Shown here: positions 13,452 to 25,256 of the stretch, one piece after another
Layout of the letters: each line of letters opens with the position of its first letter
Position numbering within the stretch: the stretch's first letter is position 1
From: Paramecium sonneborni
Taxonomy: Eukaryota > Ciliophora > Oligohymenophorea > Peniculida > Parameciidae
Reading direction: 5' to 3'
Length of the DNA: 64,000 nt
Assembly: GCA_905182985.1 (NCBI GenBank)
Contig: CAJJDN010000056.1
Coordinates: 118,609-182,608 of the forward strand
The notes under the pieces: generated by a model
The model's input: only the letters and a program-made list of their open reading frames with translations
Database searches by the model: none
What the model was told of the DNA's origin: nothing
Program-made: the position numbers and the translations under genes

Positions 13452-13538
13452 ATATATATTATTTAATAAATCAATCATCTATACTATAACTTAAAACAAC
13501 TAATAAACATTAATCCACTGATTATAAACTATAATAAA

Positions 13539-15498
13539 ATGGAATCATAGTAGAATTAATACCTTCAAATAGATTATTGTTAGTATATAAGATACCTACA
13601 CTTTAAAAGAAAGATTCACTGATAAAAATTAATTCCAACAACAATGAAGAAATAACTATTTAAATAGAGATTATTCAGAAAACTGCATCGACTTAAAAAG
13701 AAAAAGATTAGATCTTATGTAAAGTGATGATATACAATCTATTAAGAAAATTGTATAATTACAACTATAAATCAACAAAAATACAAGTGAAATATAAAAG
13801 TTATTTGATAAAATACATAAGTTAGTTAAATTTGGAGATCCTGATCAATTAAATGTTAGAGAAATGGTTTATCATTAGAAAACTATGTATCAAAAAGTTT
13901 CAGTTATTTTTACAAGCTGGGTAAAATAAGATTTTTCATTCTAATTAAACAATTCAAAAAAAATGAAAAGATAAGTATTTTCACATTTAATAATTAGAAA
14001 TATTTATAACCTAACATAACTGAAAAATAGAAGACAGAGATTATATCAGATCCATAAGGTTTGAGAATATGGTAATGAATGAGAATTTAGGATAACTTTC
14101 TTTAAAATTAATTTATAGAGTCCAAGATTTAAATTCAATATTTGAGATCAATGAATAAGGAACATATGTATTGATATTTAATAAAGAGTAGAATAAAATT
14201 TAAATAAGGCAAAAAATTACATAGTAAAAGATAGAGTATATTGATTAAAGATTATGTAGATTTAGAAAATGTTTTGTATAATATATATTGTTTTGATTGC
14301 AATAGAAGTGTAATAAGAATTCCAATAGTGTGTGAATAGTTTGAATAATAATGGATATGATATATAATCTAAGTTAGATTAATTAATTAAAATGTAAAAT
14401 AAGAATGGGACTCTATTAGCTATAATGGTAATGAGAGAGTGATTGATTATAGACTGTAGAAATCACTTAGAATGAGAGAGATTAGATCTACATTTACGAA
14501 AGTGATGATCCTCGAGATTTGGGGATAGCATTTGCATCAAAACATGACCTTCCTGGACGTTATCTATTGAAGTTGATTGATAGCATTTTGTAACATAAAA
14601 AATAAGCATAACACACTATTAATAATGAATAAAAGGTGATTAATGATTAGAAGTCTAATTATTTCAGAAATTCAACAAACTCAACTCCTTATAAGTAGAA
14701 TAGTTAAATTTCTACTTAAAGTTGTTAAAAGAAGAGTCCTTTATTAAGTAGTAGATCACATTGTAGAGATTTTTCATAAGATGGTAATGTGAAAGATTTA
14801 TGATTAGTTGGTAAAATGATGAGAGATAATAGTGCTAGGGAAATCAAATAATTGAAAACAAGAGATGAAAATGAATTAACTTTTACACCATTAATAAATA
14901 AAAATTCAGAACTGATTGTTGTAAGAGTTTTATGATTCAATATTTATAGAAATAAAAACAATTAGATAATAGTGTAGAATAAAGATTGATTAATTATGGA
15001 AAAAGAAAGGAAATTAAGTTGCAAGAATTGAGAATGTAAAAATTACATTCTCAAGATTAATAAAATAAATCATTCACTTATCATCCTAAAACTACTTAAA
15101 GATCTCATGAGATTTTGAATGAAAAGACCTAGAGTAAAATATATAAAGATATTTATAATAAAATACCAGAGTATTATTGTAATATTAAATTTAGTAATAA
15201 TAATTCTTATGTATTAAATTTACCATGTGCTGATTAAGGTATTGTTTAATAAGTTTGGAGAGCAACATTAAAGAAATTGTTTAATATGCTTGATAAAGAA
15301 TAAAAAGGTGAATTAAGTACTGAACAAGTAGACTTGTCTTAAATGAGTTATGAGATGTTATAAATAGTAGCTCCTGTTTTACTCATAATGGAAGAAAGAG
15401 GAGGAAGTTTCAGATTTGACATCTTTGCTAAAGAAGTTACAAATTACTGTGTGAAGCACAACTTTATTGAAAATTTATTTTCATTACTATTATAATGA
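13539..15498 (+). CDS. EF-hand-like, probably ciliary/cortical protein; 5' structure unresolved
   Basis: A multi-exon gene. Well-supported parts: SDDIQSIKKIVQLQLQINKN (a coiled-coil-like N-terminus), DPRDLGIAFASKHDLPGRYL in the middle, the short motifs LTFTPLINKNS and SFTYHPKTTQRS (F-x-P-type repeats common in ciliary proteins), and a C-terminal helix-loop-helix FNMLDKEQKGELSTEQVDLS that resembles an EF hand, though the loop has Lys/Gln where calcium ligands are expected. Introns fit at 14428-14452 and near 14269-14298, 14778-14801 and 14928-14950, but the first 200 nt can be read in two ways and the start at ATG 13539 is only a candidate. Stop is TGA 15496-15498. Function is unknown; a structural role is a guess from the motif style. 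Confidence 0.6.
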
Positions 15499-15533
15499 CA
15501 TTGACTGTTATATTAGATTATATTAAAAATATA

Positions 15534-16642
15534 ATGGGAAATTGCTGTAATGCAAATTAAATGTTAGATCGACACAACCCACAAATTATTTTAGTTACAG
15601 ACTAATAAAACCATTCTCTTAAACTTGATGGAGCTGCAACAAAAATCTAATCTTATTTTAGAGGAATGAAAGTCAGAAAAGACATTAAATCTATGAAAAA
15701 TTAATACCATTGTAATAATGAACATGCTCCATTGACTATGGTTGCTAAGTTATCTAGAATGCCTAATTATCTTACTGAAAAAACTAAAAAAGTATATGAT
15801 GAATAAGGACCATTTCAAGAAATCACAGAGCCAGATTTACCCAAATTAGGACCATATGAATATAATGATTAAACTGTCTATTATGGTCAATATAAAAATG
15901 GATTGAAACATGGTTATGGTACATAAATATGGATAGATGGATCAATATATGAAGGTTAATGGTAAAAAAACTCTGCTCAAGGAATAGGTAGATTAATACA
16001 TTGTGGTGGAGATGTTTATATAGGAGATTGGTAGAATGATAAAGCTAATGGATATGTAAATTATTATGTATAATAGGGGAACGTATATACATGCAGATGG
16101 TGCTAAATATGTAGGTTAATGGGTAGATGATAAATAGCAGGGAGATGGAATAGAAACTTGGCCAGATAATTCTATTTTCAAAGGGTAATATTCAATGGGG
16201 AAGAAACATGGTCATGGAGAATTCTAATGGAAAGATGGTTCAATATATATAGGAGATTTTGATAATAATTTAATCTAAGGTTATGGAGAATACACCTGGT
16301 TTGATGGTAGAAAATATATTGGATCTTGGAAGAATAATAAAATGGATGGTTAAGGGGTATGAATTTATATGAATAAATTAGATATTCACATGGATAGATG
16401 GAAGAAGATATAAGGGTGAATATAAAAATGATAAAAAAGATGGTTAAGGAGAATTCAAATGGCCTGATGGGAGAGTATTATATATATTGATAGATTAGAT
16501 TTATAGAGGTTAATGGTAGAATGGAAAATAACATGGAATTGGAATTTATATAGGTGAATCAAATGTTGAGAAATAAGGCATTTGGGAATTTGGTAAAAGA
16601 ATTAGATGGATTCATAAAGGGGAATCTATTATTACTGAATGA
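15534..16642 (+). CDS. MORN-repeat protein with myristoyl/palmitoyl N-terminus and IQ motif
   Basis: Starts MGNCCNANQ, which fits N-myristoylation at Gly2 with palmitoylation at the two Cys. An IQ motif follows (KIQSYFRGMKVRKDIK, about residues 45-60), a calmodulin-binding element. From about residue 120 to the end there are about eight MORN repeats (YYGQYKNGLKHGYG, YEGQWQKNSAQGIG and so on). MORN arrays bind membranes or act as cortical scaffolds. Introns at 16357-16381 and 16475-16498 are clear. The 21-nt intron at 16056-16076 leaves one extra G in a GGGG run (16076-16079), shifting frame by one; the protein is plainly meant to read ANGY-GTYIHADG as in the paralogue at 40703-41758. This is either a sequencing indel or a real mutation. 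It is tightly packed with neighbours (35 and 40 nt). Confidence 0.88.
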
Positions 16643-16682
16643 ATTTCTATAATTTATATATATAATATCAATATAAATAATT

Positions 16683-17910
16683 ATGAATAGCACTGCTTAA
16701 GTCCTATTTCTAAAAGTTGAATAAGGGAATGTTAATAAAGTTATTGAAATACTTCAACAATATCCAAATTTAATAGACTTTGAAAATTCTAAATCAGGAT
16801 AAACTTGTCTAACAATAGCTTGTAGAAAGAATGATGGTCCTATGATTGAAAAATTAATTGCATAAGGAGCTGATATTAATAAGACAAATAGAGTAAACTT
16901 ATAAATGATAAGATAGTTGAATCAATCACCTTTATGGATCTGTTCATTTTACAATTATCGTAGAACAGCTGATTTTCTGTTGAATCATGGTGCTGATGTT
17001 AATCAATAGGATAAAGTAATTAAATTTGAGTATAAAAGAAAGGATTTTCTCCTTTGATGATTGCTGCTTAGAGAGGAAATTTAGAAACAGTAGCTTTATT
17101 ATTGAATGCTAAAGCTAATATCTAACTGTTAAATAAAGTATATTATATATTGCTATTATATAGAATCAAGATACAGTTTTTGATGTTTGTAAAGATTATG
17201 AAACTTTATAATTCATGATATAAACATTATAAATAGAAGAAGTCAGAGTTAAATAACCTGACAAATTCAAACCTAAATCATAATAGAATGTTAATTCAAT
17301 GAAAACAACTTAAACTAAGTTTTCAAATAATTCTTATAGAAGAGAAAAGTCTGAATCCATTCCAAATTTAAATGAAGAACTCTACACTATTTAAACTATG
17401 ATCAATTCCATATGTGAAGAAATGCAACTCATATTTAATGAATCTATATAGATTTTTAAAGAATCTATTTCTAATAAAATTAATTTAACTGAAGTCAAGA
17501 AATCAATCTCTATGGAATATGAAAAAATTTAATAATCATAAAATATTGATGATAATATTCAATTCCAATATGATAATTTTCAATATGAGATCAGTAGATA
17601 AATTGGAAGAACACTCTATTCTATTATTCATAATCTTGATAAATCTTAAGTAAAATCACCTTCACCTAAAAATAAAAAATATCTATCAGCTGAACCTTTG
17701 ATTGAAGCTACTATAGAAGAAGAATAATCAACTCCATTAAGTTAGTTTAGAAATCAATTAAAGAAAGTCGAAACTCCATCTTAAGTTAAAGAACCAATTA
17801 GTAGAGGAAGTATTAAAGGAGAAAATGAACAGTTCAATAAAATGATGACTTAGAAATTAGAAATTTTAAATCAAATGATAAATTCTCGAATAGGAAATAA
17901 GAAATCATGA
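16683..17910 (+). CDS. Ankyrin-repeat protein, 384 aa
   Basis: The N-terminal 150 residues hold four ankyrin repeats: SGQTCLTIACRKNDGPMIEK, then SPLWICSFYNYRRTADFLLN with HGADVN, then FSPLMIAAQRGNLETVALLL with NAKANIQ. Ankyrin repeats mediate protein binding. The remainder is a polar, helix-prone tail rich in Glu/Ser/Gln with no further domain. Three introns (16893-16916, 17016-17038, 17138-17163) each fall between or just after repeats and give a whole-codon length. Start is ATG 16683, stop is TGA 17908-17910. It lies 40 nt downstream of the MORN gene and 32 nt before the PH-kinase gene, all on one strand; shared function is not implied. The binding partner is unknown. Confidence 0.88.
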
Positions 17911-17942
17911 CTTATTATTACTTAAATTTATTTTTATTATTT

Positions 17943-20900
17943 ATGTAATCTACAATAGAAAATTCATTTTTTGATGAAAAGAATTTTGATTGCTCATTTT
18001 GGGAAAAGTCAACATTATAAATTAATATACTTTAAATTCAACACCAATTTATGCTCTTTTAGAAAAGTAAAAAAACAGGATTCTGGGTAAGCAGAAACTT
18101 CATCATTTATGATTCTAAATTAATCAAGTTAAGAGTATATTATAATATGTTATATATAAGCCGAATAAAAAAATAATTCATTAAATCGATCTGAATAAGG
18201 CTAGAATATAAAAAATAAAATATCAAAATGATAAAGAGAAGGAGAGCTGTAATAAAGTAAAAATGTAATTCATAATTTTTAGAAGAAGTATGGATTTAGA
18301 ATTATGAGAAATTAAAGATGTAGAGAACTCTATTCCAGATCAAAAGAATTGAATAAAAAAATATGGGAAGAATTAAAAAACCATTCACTTTAGATTACAT
18401 TTAAATAAGATTATTAAATTGAGAAAATGATTGGAAAAGGTAACTTTACAAAGGTATTTAAATTTTCTTTTACTTTTTAGGTGTATCTTTGTAACAAAAA
18501 AACTGAAAAATAGTAATAATATGCAGTAAAAGCTTTCGAAAAAAGTAAAATGATAAACACTGAAACAGATAAATTAGCTTTATTAAAAGAAATATCTATT
18601 TTACGTAAGCTTAATCATAAAGGATTTATCAAAATATATGAAGTGTATGAGGATGAGACACATATATATTTAGTACAAGAGTATTTATAGGGGGGTGAAT
18701 TGTACCAACAAATTAAAAAAGATTAAAAATAGTCAGAAAATATTGTGGCCAGAATAATAGCTACTTTATTAGAATCTCTTTAATATTTACACATGAAATG
18801 TATACTACATAGAGATCTAAAGCCACAAAATATGATATTAAGAAAAAAAGGGGATTTGGATAATGTAGTGATAGCAGATTTTGGATTGGCTGATTTTTAT
18901 AATCCATTAGGAAATTATATATTTTAAAGATGTGGTACACCTGGATTTGTTGCTCCTGAAGTATTATAAGATAAAATTTATGATTATAAAATCGATATTT
19001 TTAGTATTGGATGTCTTATGTACTAATTATTAGCAGGTAAATCACCATTTAAGGGATCCACTTATGATGAAATTGTAATGCATAATTACTATTGCAATAT
19101 AGATTATCAGTATATAGAATCTTTTATATCTACTCCATGTACTTAGCATTCAATATTTTAGGTGTTTAATTATTAAGAATATTATTAAATAATATACCAG
19201 CTTAAAGACCAACCCCTAAAGAAGCATTAAGACATTAATGGTTTATGATTAATTTAGATAAGAAAAGATATGAAGAATTAAATAATTATGATGATTAACT
19301 TTAATCTACTTAGGAAATGAATAAATCAAGTTTAACAGATGTTGGAAGTTATGGATTTATNTATGTTATATATAAGCCGAATAAAAAAATAATTCATTAA
19401 ATCGATCTGAATAAGGCTAGAATATAAAAAATAAAATATCAAAATGATAAAGAGAAGGAGAGCTGTAATAAAGTAAAAATGTAATTCATAATTTTTAGAA
19501 GAAGTATGGATTTAGAATTATGAGAAATTAAAGATGTAGAGAACTCTATTCCAGATCAAAAGAATTGAATAAAAAAATATGGGAAGAATTAAAAAACCAT
19601 TCACTTTAGATTACATTTAAATAAGATTATTAAATTGAGAAAATGATTGGAAAAGGTAACTTTACAAAGGTATTTAAATTTTCTTTTACTTTTTAGGTGT
19701 ATCTTTGTAACAAAAAAACTGAAAAATAGTAATAATATGCAGTAAAAGCTTTCGAAAAAAGTAAAATGATAAACACTGAAACAGATAAATTAGCTTTATT
19801 AAAAGAAATATCTATTTTACGTAAGCTTAATCATAAAGGATTTATCAAAATATATGAAGTGTATGAGGATGAGACACATATATATTTAGTACAAGAGTAT
19901 TTATAGGGGGGTGAATTGTACCAACAAATTAAAAAAGATTAAAAATAGTCAGAAAATATTGTGGCCAGAATAATAGCTACTTTATTAGAATCTCTTTAAT
20001 ATTTACACATGAAATGTATACTACATAGAGATCTAAAGCCACAAAATATGATATTAAGAAAAAAAGGGGATTTGGATAATGTAGTGATAGCAGATTTTGG
20101 ATTGGCTGATTTTTATAATCCATTAGGAAATTATATATTTTAAAGATGTGGTACACCTGGATTTGTTGCTCCTGAAGTATTATAAGATAAAATTTATGAT
20201 TATAAAATCGATATTTTTAGTATTGGATGTCTTATGTACTAATTATTAGCAGGTAAATCACCATTTAAGGGATCCACTTATGATGAAATTGTAATGCATA
20301 ATTACTATTGCAATATAGATTATCAGTATATAGAATCTTTTATATCTACTCCATGTACTTAGCATTCAATATTTTAGGTGTTTAATTATTAAGAATATTA
20401 TTAAATAATATACCAGCTTAAAGACCAACCCCTAAAGAAGCATTAAGACATTAATGGTTTATGATTAATTTAGATAAGAAAAGATATGAAGAATTAAATA
20501 ATTATGATGATTAACTTTAATCTACTTAGGAAATGAATAAATCAAGTTTAACAGATGTTGGAAGTTATGGATTTATGAAATATCTTGTTGGTCCTACAAC
20601 AAGTGATAAAAATGCCTTCTCTACTCCTTAGATTTTACAAAACACAAAAAAATAAGACACTGTCCTTCTTACTCCTTAATATGTCATTATGCAATCTATA
20701 TAAGAATAGTTTAAAGATAGTTAATAACAAATTTCATTTAATAATATAGAAGATGAATTTGATGATATGATGGTCGAAAAAGAATCACCTCAATCACATA
20801 AATTACCATAATATTAATTGATTGGAAAATTGAAACAAATTGTAGATTCAAATAATTCATCTTTTTATGCTTCTCCAATCATAAATGTATTTATTATTAA

Positions 20901-21045
20901 TATTATAAAATTATAGAAAAAATCAGAAATTAATAAAAAAGATCTTAATCATATAACTCCTATCTTGGTTAATTAAATAATTGAAAATCATACACAATCT
21001 AAAATGGCAGCCAAAATTATGAATAACTTAAAAAATCTTGAATGA
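17943..21045 (+). CDS. PH-domain plus CaMK-type protein kinase (interrupted by a duplicated assembly segment)
   Basis: N-terminal PH-like domain: KKTGFWVSRNFIIYDSKL, then a basic strand and YGFRIMRNQRCRELYSRSK, so lipid or membrane recruitment is likely. The kinase domain follows: IGKGNFTKV, YAVKAF, HRDLKPQN, ADFGLADFY, CGTPGFVAPEVL, DIFSIGC; all catalytic residues are present and the GTPGFVAPE loop is CaMK/CDPK-like rather than AGC. A Q/S-rich tail ends NLKNLE. Bases 19361-20576 (one N plus an exact copy of 18146-19360) must be removed; then five introns (18135-18160, 26 nt near 18260, 27 nt at 18455, 23 nt near 19133, and 30 nt at 20887 on) leave exactly 584 residues. The apparent frame break near 19140 is solved by the 23-nt intron joining STPC to VQLLRILL. 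Confidence 0.9.
18146..19360. repeat. Direct repeat 1, copy A (1215 bp)
   Basis: Identical as far as I can read to 19362-20576, the two copies separated by one N at 19361. Copy A begins inside the first intron of the PH-kinase gene and ends in its tail. Removing one copy yields a complete kinase, so this is almost certainly two overlapping contig ends that were placed side by side. Confidence 0.95.
19362..20576. repeat. Direct repeat 1, copy B (1215 bp)
   Basis: Second copy of 18146-19360. It begins in mid-intron, so it has no start codon of its own, and it continues seamlessly into the unique 3' end of the kinase gene at 20577. Treat as redundant sequence, not as a second gene. Confidence 0.95.
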
Positions 21046-21430
21046 TATAATCTAAATTTTTGAATAAAAATGTTAATAAAAATCAATTATTTAATTGTTC
21101 TATTAATTTTAGTTTTCTTTTGTAATAAGTTGGCTAGATATTATTATATTTTTGACTATGAAATTTAATTTATATTTTTCTTACTAATTTTATTGATGTA
21201 TTTTTGATTTCTTTTTAGTATTAGTTACATTTACAATTCTATTAAATTCATTTTTTTATCTATTTTTATAAATTTTAGAATGTAAGATTTGGGTATCTCA
21301 CATGAAATTATCAATTAATTTGGTTATTTAGGATCATAATTAATATATTTTTTAGAAATAATAATAATGAATTCATCATTCACTATTAGAATATTCAATT
21401 AGTAAAAAATACCAATATGTAAATATTCAA
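21046..21430. other. Convergent intergenic spacer, no gene seen
   Basis: AT-rich sequence between the stops of the PH-kinase and RING genes. TGA is frequent in several frames and no conserved motif or tRNA-like fold was recognised on either strand. Confidence 0.6.
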
Positions 21431-21910
21431 TCATTCTGAATCTGAACTTATTAATATTAAATTTACAAAGGGTAAACTCCATATTCTTTAGAAGAAAGGC
21501 ATCTAATATATCGGTGGCAATAAATAATTAAGAGATATTAAATCTTCTTCATCTAAGTTCACTTCATTGGCAGGATAAACGTACATTTTTTATCTTTTAC
21601 TTTTTCCTTATTTCCAAACCTTTAAAATCTAGCTAAATTGGACTCTGCATTAAGGACATGTTTTATTTTATTTAGCCCAGATGTCAATACAATCGAAACA
21701 ATAAGTATGCTAACATGTCTATATAATACCCTAACATTATCTATTTCAATTTACTTTATCAACTATTTAACCATAACAAATGCTACAATCTTCAACATGT
21801 TACTCATTAACTTCTTACTTTTTTCCTTTATTTTTCTTTATCCTTTTTTTTATTGCTCCACCATCTGTTCCTTATTTCTCACTATCTCTATGCTATTCAA
21901 ATTACTCCAT
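21431..21910 (-). CDS. RING-finger protein (C3HC4), probable E3 ubiquitin ligase
   Basis: Starts MEQFEQHRDSEKQGTDGGA, with a Lys/Gln-rich stretch, then a complete C3HC4 RING: EDCSICYGQI (C-x2-C), 12 residues, CQHTYCFDC (C-x-H-x2-C-x2-C), 10 residues, then CPQC. A 24-nt intron at 21731-21754 falls between the first and second zinc pairs and must be removed for the spacing to be right. RING domains recruit E2 enzymes and act as ubiquitin ligases. The protein is about 151 residues, ending SSDSE at TGA 21431-21433. The start is the first ATG in frame; an extra upstream exon between 21911 and 22300 is possible but not supported. No membrane segment is seen. The hydrophobic-looking opposite-strand reading here is a shadow. 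Confidence 0.85.
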
Positions 21911-22300
21911 TATATTATATTTTTATTATTATTAAAATTAAAAACATATTCCTATATATATAAATTTCAAATCCTTTTTTATGATGTATAAATTAATAAC
22001 CCAACTATCATTTATATAATTATATAATTCTATTATTCACTAAATCTTTACTATTATTACCATCATTTTTAATAAGACTTTTCACGTTCTTTATCTGTTT
22101 ATTCATTTTTTTATATTCTCTTTAAATTCATAACTTTTTTATAATTAAATTAAAACATTAATTCTTGGCTAACATTAATTGTTAAACCATTTTAACTCTG
22201 AAATCACTACCAAATTAATATCGAATAGATTTCAATCAAATTGTTTTGTATATATGTCACCCTAATAAAAGTATATATATATAATTTATAATTATATATA

Positions 22301-22567
22301 TCACAACTCATCCTTTTCTTTTGTGATAGGGCGATCAATATATAAAAAAGGATTGTACATCTCCTTCTTATTTAAGCAAGTCTAATAGATATCTGGTTTC
22401 TTTATTATTTATTACAAAGGCTAAACTAAATGAATGGATTAAATCTTTTTTCCCAATAGATATAAATCTCCATCTTAAATAAAAGTTTTTTTAATTGTTT
22501 TCGGAGCCTCATCATCAACTATCTTCAGACTTTCAAACTTCCTTTTTAAAAAACTAAATTCAGACAT
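22301..22567 (-). CDS. Small uncharacterised protein, 88 aa
   Basis: A single-exon frame under the ciliate code: begins MSEFSFLKRKFESLKIVDD, ends RPITKEKDEL. Charged, slightly basic, without a signal peptide or cysteines. The sharp bias to A/G on this strand and the lack of TGA over 88 codons support coding. I do not recognise the family. The next feature downstream on the same strand is the RING gene; 21911-22300 between them contains AT-rich sequence with a 40-codon open stretch (MNKQIKNVKSLIKNDG...) that I do not call. Confidence 0.55.
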
Positions 22568-23388
22568 TTTAATTGAAATATTTATTATTTTACTATTCAA
22601 TAATTCAGAAATTCAGTTGAAACCTTTTAAATTAATTCACAAAAATGTAATAAATTTATATTGATCAAACCTTTCACATAGAAACAGAAATAAATCAATG
22701 AAATAGGCTAATTTGAGAATCATTTTATACACACTTTTGAATATAACTGAGAAATTTAGATGAAATAGAAGTAAATTAATTTTAAAATATTAATAATTTA
22801 ATATGAATGTATTAATAATTTATTCAGCTAGACTATGTTGAAATTGTATAAAATTGTCTGAATAAATCCTAAAAAAATAGGCTAAAAGAGTTATCAATAT
22901 GAAGATAACATCTATTATTTCAAATATCTAGTTATTTAATTATCATGTAATTTGATGTAATATCTCTGAATATACAATATCTAATAAATTAAATAGATTA
23001 TAAATCTTCAAAGATACTTTATCAATGGAAGGGACATTAATAAGAACATAAAGGTTCAATAATACGAACGTAGAGTTTCATTTTATTAATTATATGCAGA
23101 ATGATTTTTTAATAATTTTCTTATAGAGTTAGATTTTTTCATAAAGAAATCCATTTAAAAAAATAATATTGAAATATAAAAAGTTTATAAATATAATGGA
23201 TGCTTTCTGTGTATTAATTGATTTTGATGAAATAATAATGTTATAGGATAGCAATAATTACATATTATTATATAGTAATAAATTATTATATATTATAAAT
23301 CTAGAGTAGTTGCTCTTAGTGTGTTAAAATTTAGAAATTCTCTTGAATTATAATTCACATATTTATATAAATTTTTATAAAAACGAAT
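22568..23388. other. Gene-poor 820-bp divergent region
   Basis: Between a minus-strand start (22567) and a plus-strand start (23389). Long for this tightly packed window. Base use is mixed and TGA is common in all frames. Short readings such as MDAFCVLIDFDE (about 23197) occur but do not join into a domain. It must hold the promoters of both flanking genes; I recognise no specific site. Confidence 0.5.
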
Positions 23389-24960
23389 ATGGAGGAAAAT
23401 ATGTTTTATTTGGATAAATAGACGCATAAATCTAAATGGCATCTAGTATTGATGACATCATTTGGATTGATTGCATCTTCATATTGTTTGGTTTTGCCTG
23501 CTTAAATGTAAACTTAAATAGGAGAAGCATTTAATATTGATGATCCAAAATAATTCTTAACTTGGTTAACATCATTACACTTTTTATTGAACTCATTTTT
23601 ACCTTTCTTCTCTGGTTTGATAAGAGATTTCTATGGTGATCGAAAAAGCATCATATTTTAAAATGTATTATGTACATTGGGTTAAATTATTGTTACATTT
23701 GGTATTTCATCTGGAAGTCAATTTGTATTTATTATTGGAAGAATCCTATTAGGTTGGGGAATAGAATCACTTTTAATAATATTAACATCCTTTATATGTT
23801 CATACTATAAATACACATATTTAGTAATTTTAATTTTGTTTATTTTTAGACTTTTGTTTTGGGTATGTTTTAATTTATTTATACTTTGGGTTTTGTACTT
23901 TGTATTTGGTTTGCACCATAAATAACATCAGTAGGTGCATCAAATACAATAGCAATTTTAGCAACATCATTAGGATTACTTATGTCGATTGTTGCTATTG
24001 ATATTGATACTGATGCTTAATCAGCAATTATGAATAAAGGAGGAAAATATTTTAAAAAGAATCATGAAAAATAAAAAAGTTCAACATTACATTAAAATTA
24101 AATTGAAGAAGAAGAAATATAAGTAGATTAATAGCCTAATTAAGAAGATTAAATAGAAATAGGATAAATTAAATCTGAAATATTACCTTAAACCTTTTTT
24201 GAAAAATATTTAGGATTCTTCAATAAACATTAATATCCATCTATTTATTGGTATTTATTGTGGTTCTATTCATTTGCATCTACTTCAGTTTTAGTATTAG
24301 TTGACTATGCTTAAGAATTTTTATATGATAAATGGTTGAATACTATTGATAATGGAGAAATGTTAGCTTGGAAATTAGTCACTCTGATGTGGCTTTTCTC
24401 AGGAGTTATAACACCATTGTTAGGATTTGTTATTGATAAATATGGATAAAGATCTTCCCTTGTATTTATGATTTTATACATTAGACAATCTTTTCAGGTT
24501 TGATGGCTATTTGGGCACATATCCTTGTACTTTTATAATCTCCATTTGAAGGACTTTTGTTATTAGGATTATCATTTTCATTGTCTTATACAACAGTTTG
24601 GAGTGGTGTTTTGTATTTAACTCCACCAAATACACATGGTCGAAGTCTTTCTTTATTTGTGTGTCTATAAAACTTTGGAATTACTATTACTCCATTCATT
24701 TGCAAATTTTTTGAATAGTAAATTAGATTAAAATTTATTAAATAGATTAACATCATCAACAATAGTTACTGAAATATTTTTATTAGTCTTAGCAATTATA
24801 GCTATGCTTATATCATTAATGGTTTATAGTGAAGATAAGAAATTCGTTAATCTTATTGATAGAGGTCTTGAAGTTGTAAGTGAAGTTTTCACAGAGTATT
24901 TTATATTTTCTAATTTAAAAAAGACCCTCTTCCAAATTAAGAAGCAAGGAGCTAATTTGA
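23389..24960 (+). CDS. Major facilitator transporter, MFSD1-like
   Basis: A 488-residue multi-pass protein. MFSD1-like marks: GLIRDFYGDRKSIIF after helix 2 (the MFS loop motif), GRILLGWGIESL in helix 4, a long charged cytosolic loop in the middle (KKNHEKQKSS, then EEEEIQVDQQ), GFVIDKYGQRSSL in the second half, and LQNFGITITPFI near helix 11. MFSD1 is a lysosomal dipeptide exporter in animals; substrate here is inferred only by resemblance. Four introns fit: 23824-23849, 24462-24484, 24718-24745 and 24896-24923. The third removes an apparent frame break after FICKFFE. Start is ATG 23389 (MEENMFYLDKQTHKSKWH), stop TGA 24958-24960. A dileucine or YxxPhi sorting signal was not evident. Confidence 0.85.
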
Positions 24961-25256
24961 AATTGATTTAATTATTAAATTTCATATAAAATAAATACAA
25001 TAAATAATTTTTTTATTTATAACATTAATTCCATTAATTATTTATTAAATTTATATAATTTACTAATCTGCTCTCATTAATATTCTTATTTTTTATTTAT
25101 TATATTATGTCGCTTTTAACAATATGAATTTAATTTATAGCTCATAAGTTGAATAAAATTATGTCAATTATGCTAATAATGTCATTTTATTATTAATTAT
25201 TGATATCTAGAAATTTTTTTTAGGAGAAATACAATACAAATTAAATTAATTTAATA

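Noticed and set aside
19133..19165. Frame break in the PH-kinase catalytic domain
   Set aside because: A 23-nt intron joins STPC to VQLLRILL in frame; the same holds in the duplicated copy.
18146..20576. True tandem duplication of a kinase gene
   Set aside because: The copies are identical including introns, joined by a single N, and the boundaries lie in mid-intron and mid-exon; overlapping contig ends are the simpler explanation.
21638..21991. Hydrophobic plus-strand open frame of about 117 codons
   Set aside because: It is the reverse complement of the RING-finger gene, whose C3HC4 pattern and 24-nt intron on the minus strand are far stronger evidence.
24695..24745. Homopolymer frameshift (T6) in the MFSD1-like gene
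   Set aside because: A 28-nt GT...AG intron at 24718-24745 restores the frame and gives a whole-codon gene, so no error is needed.
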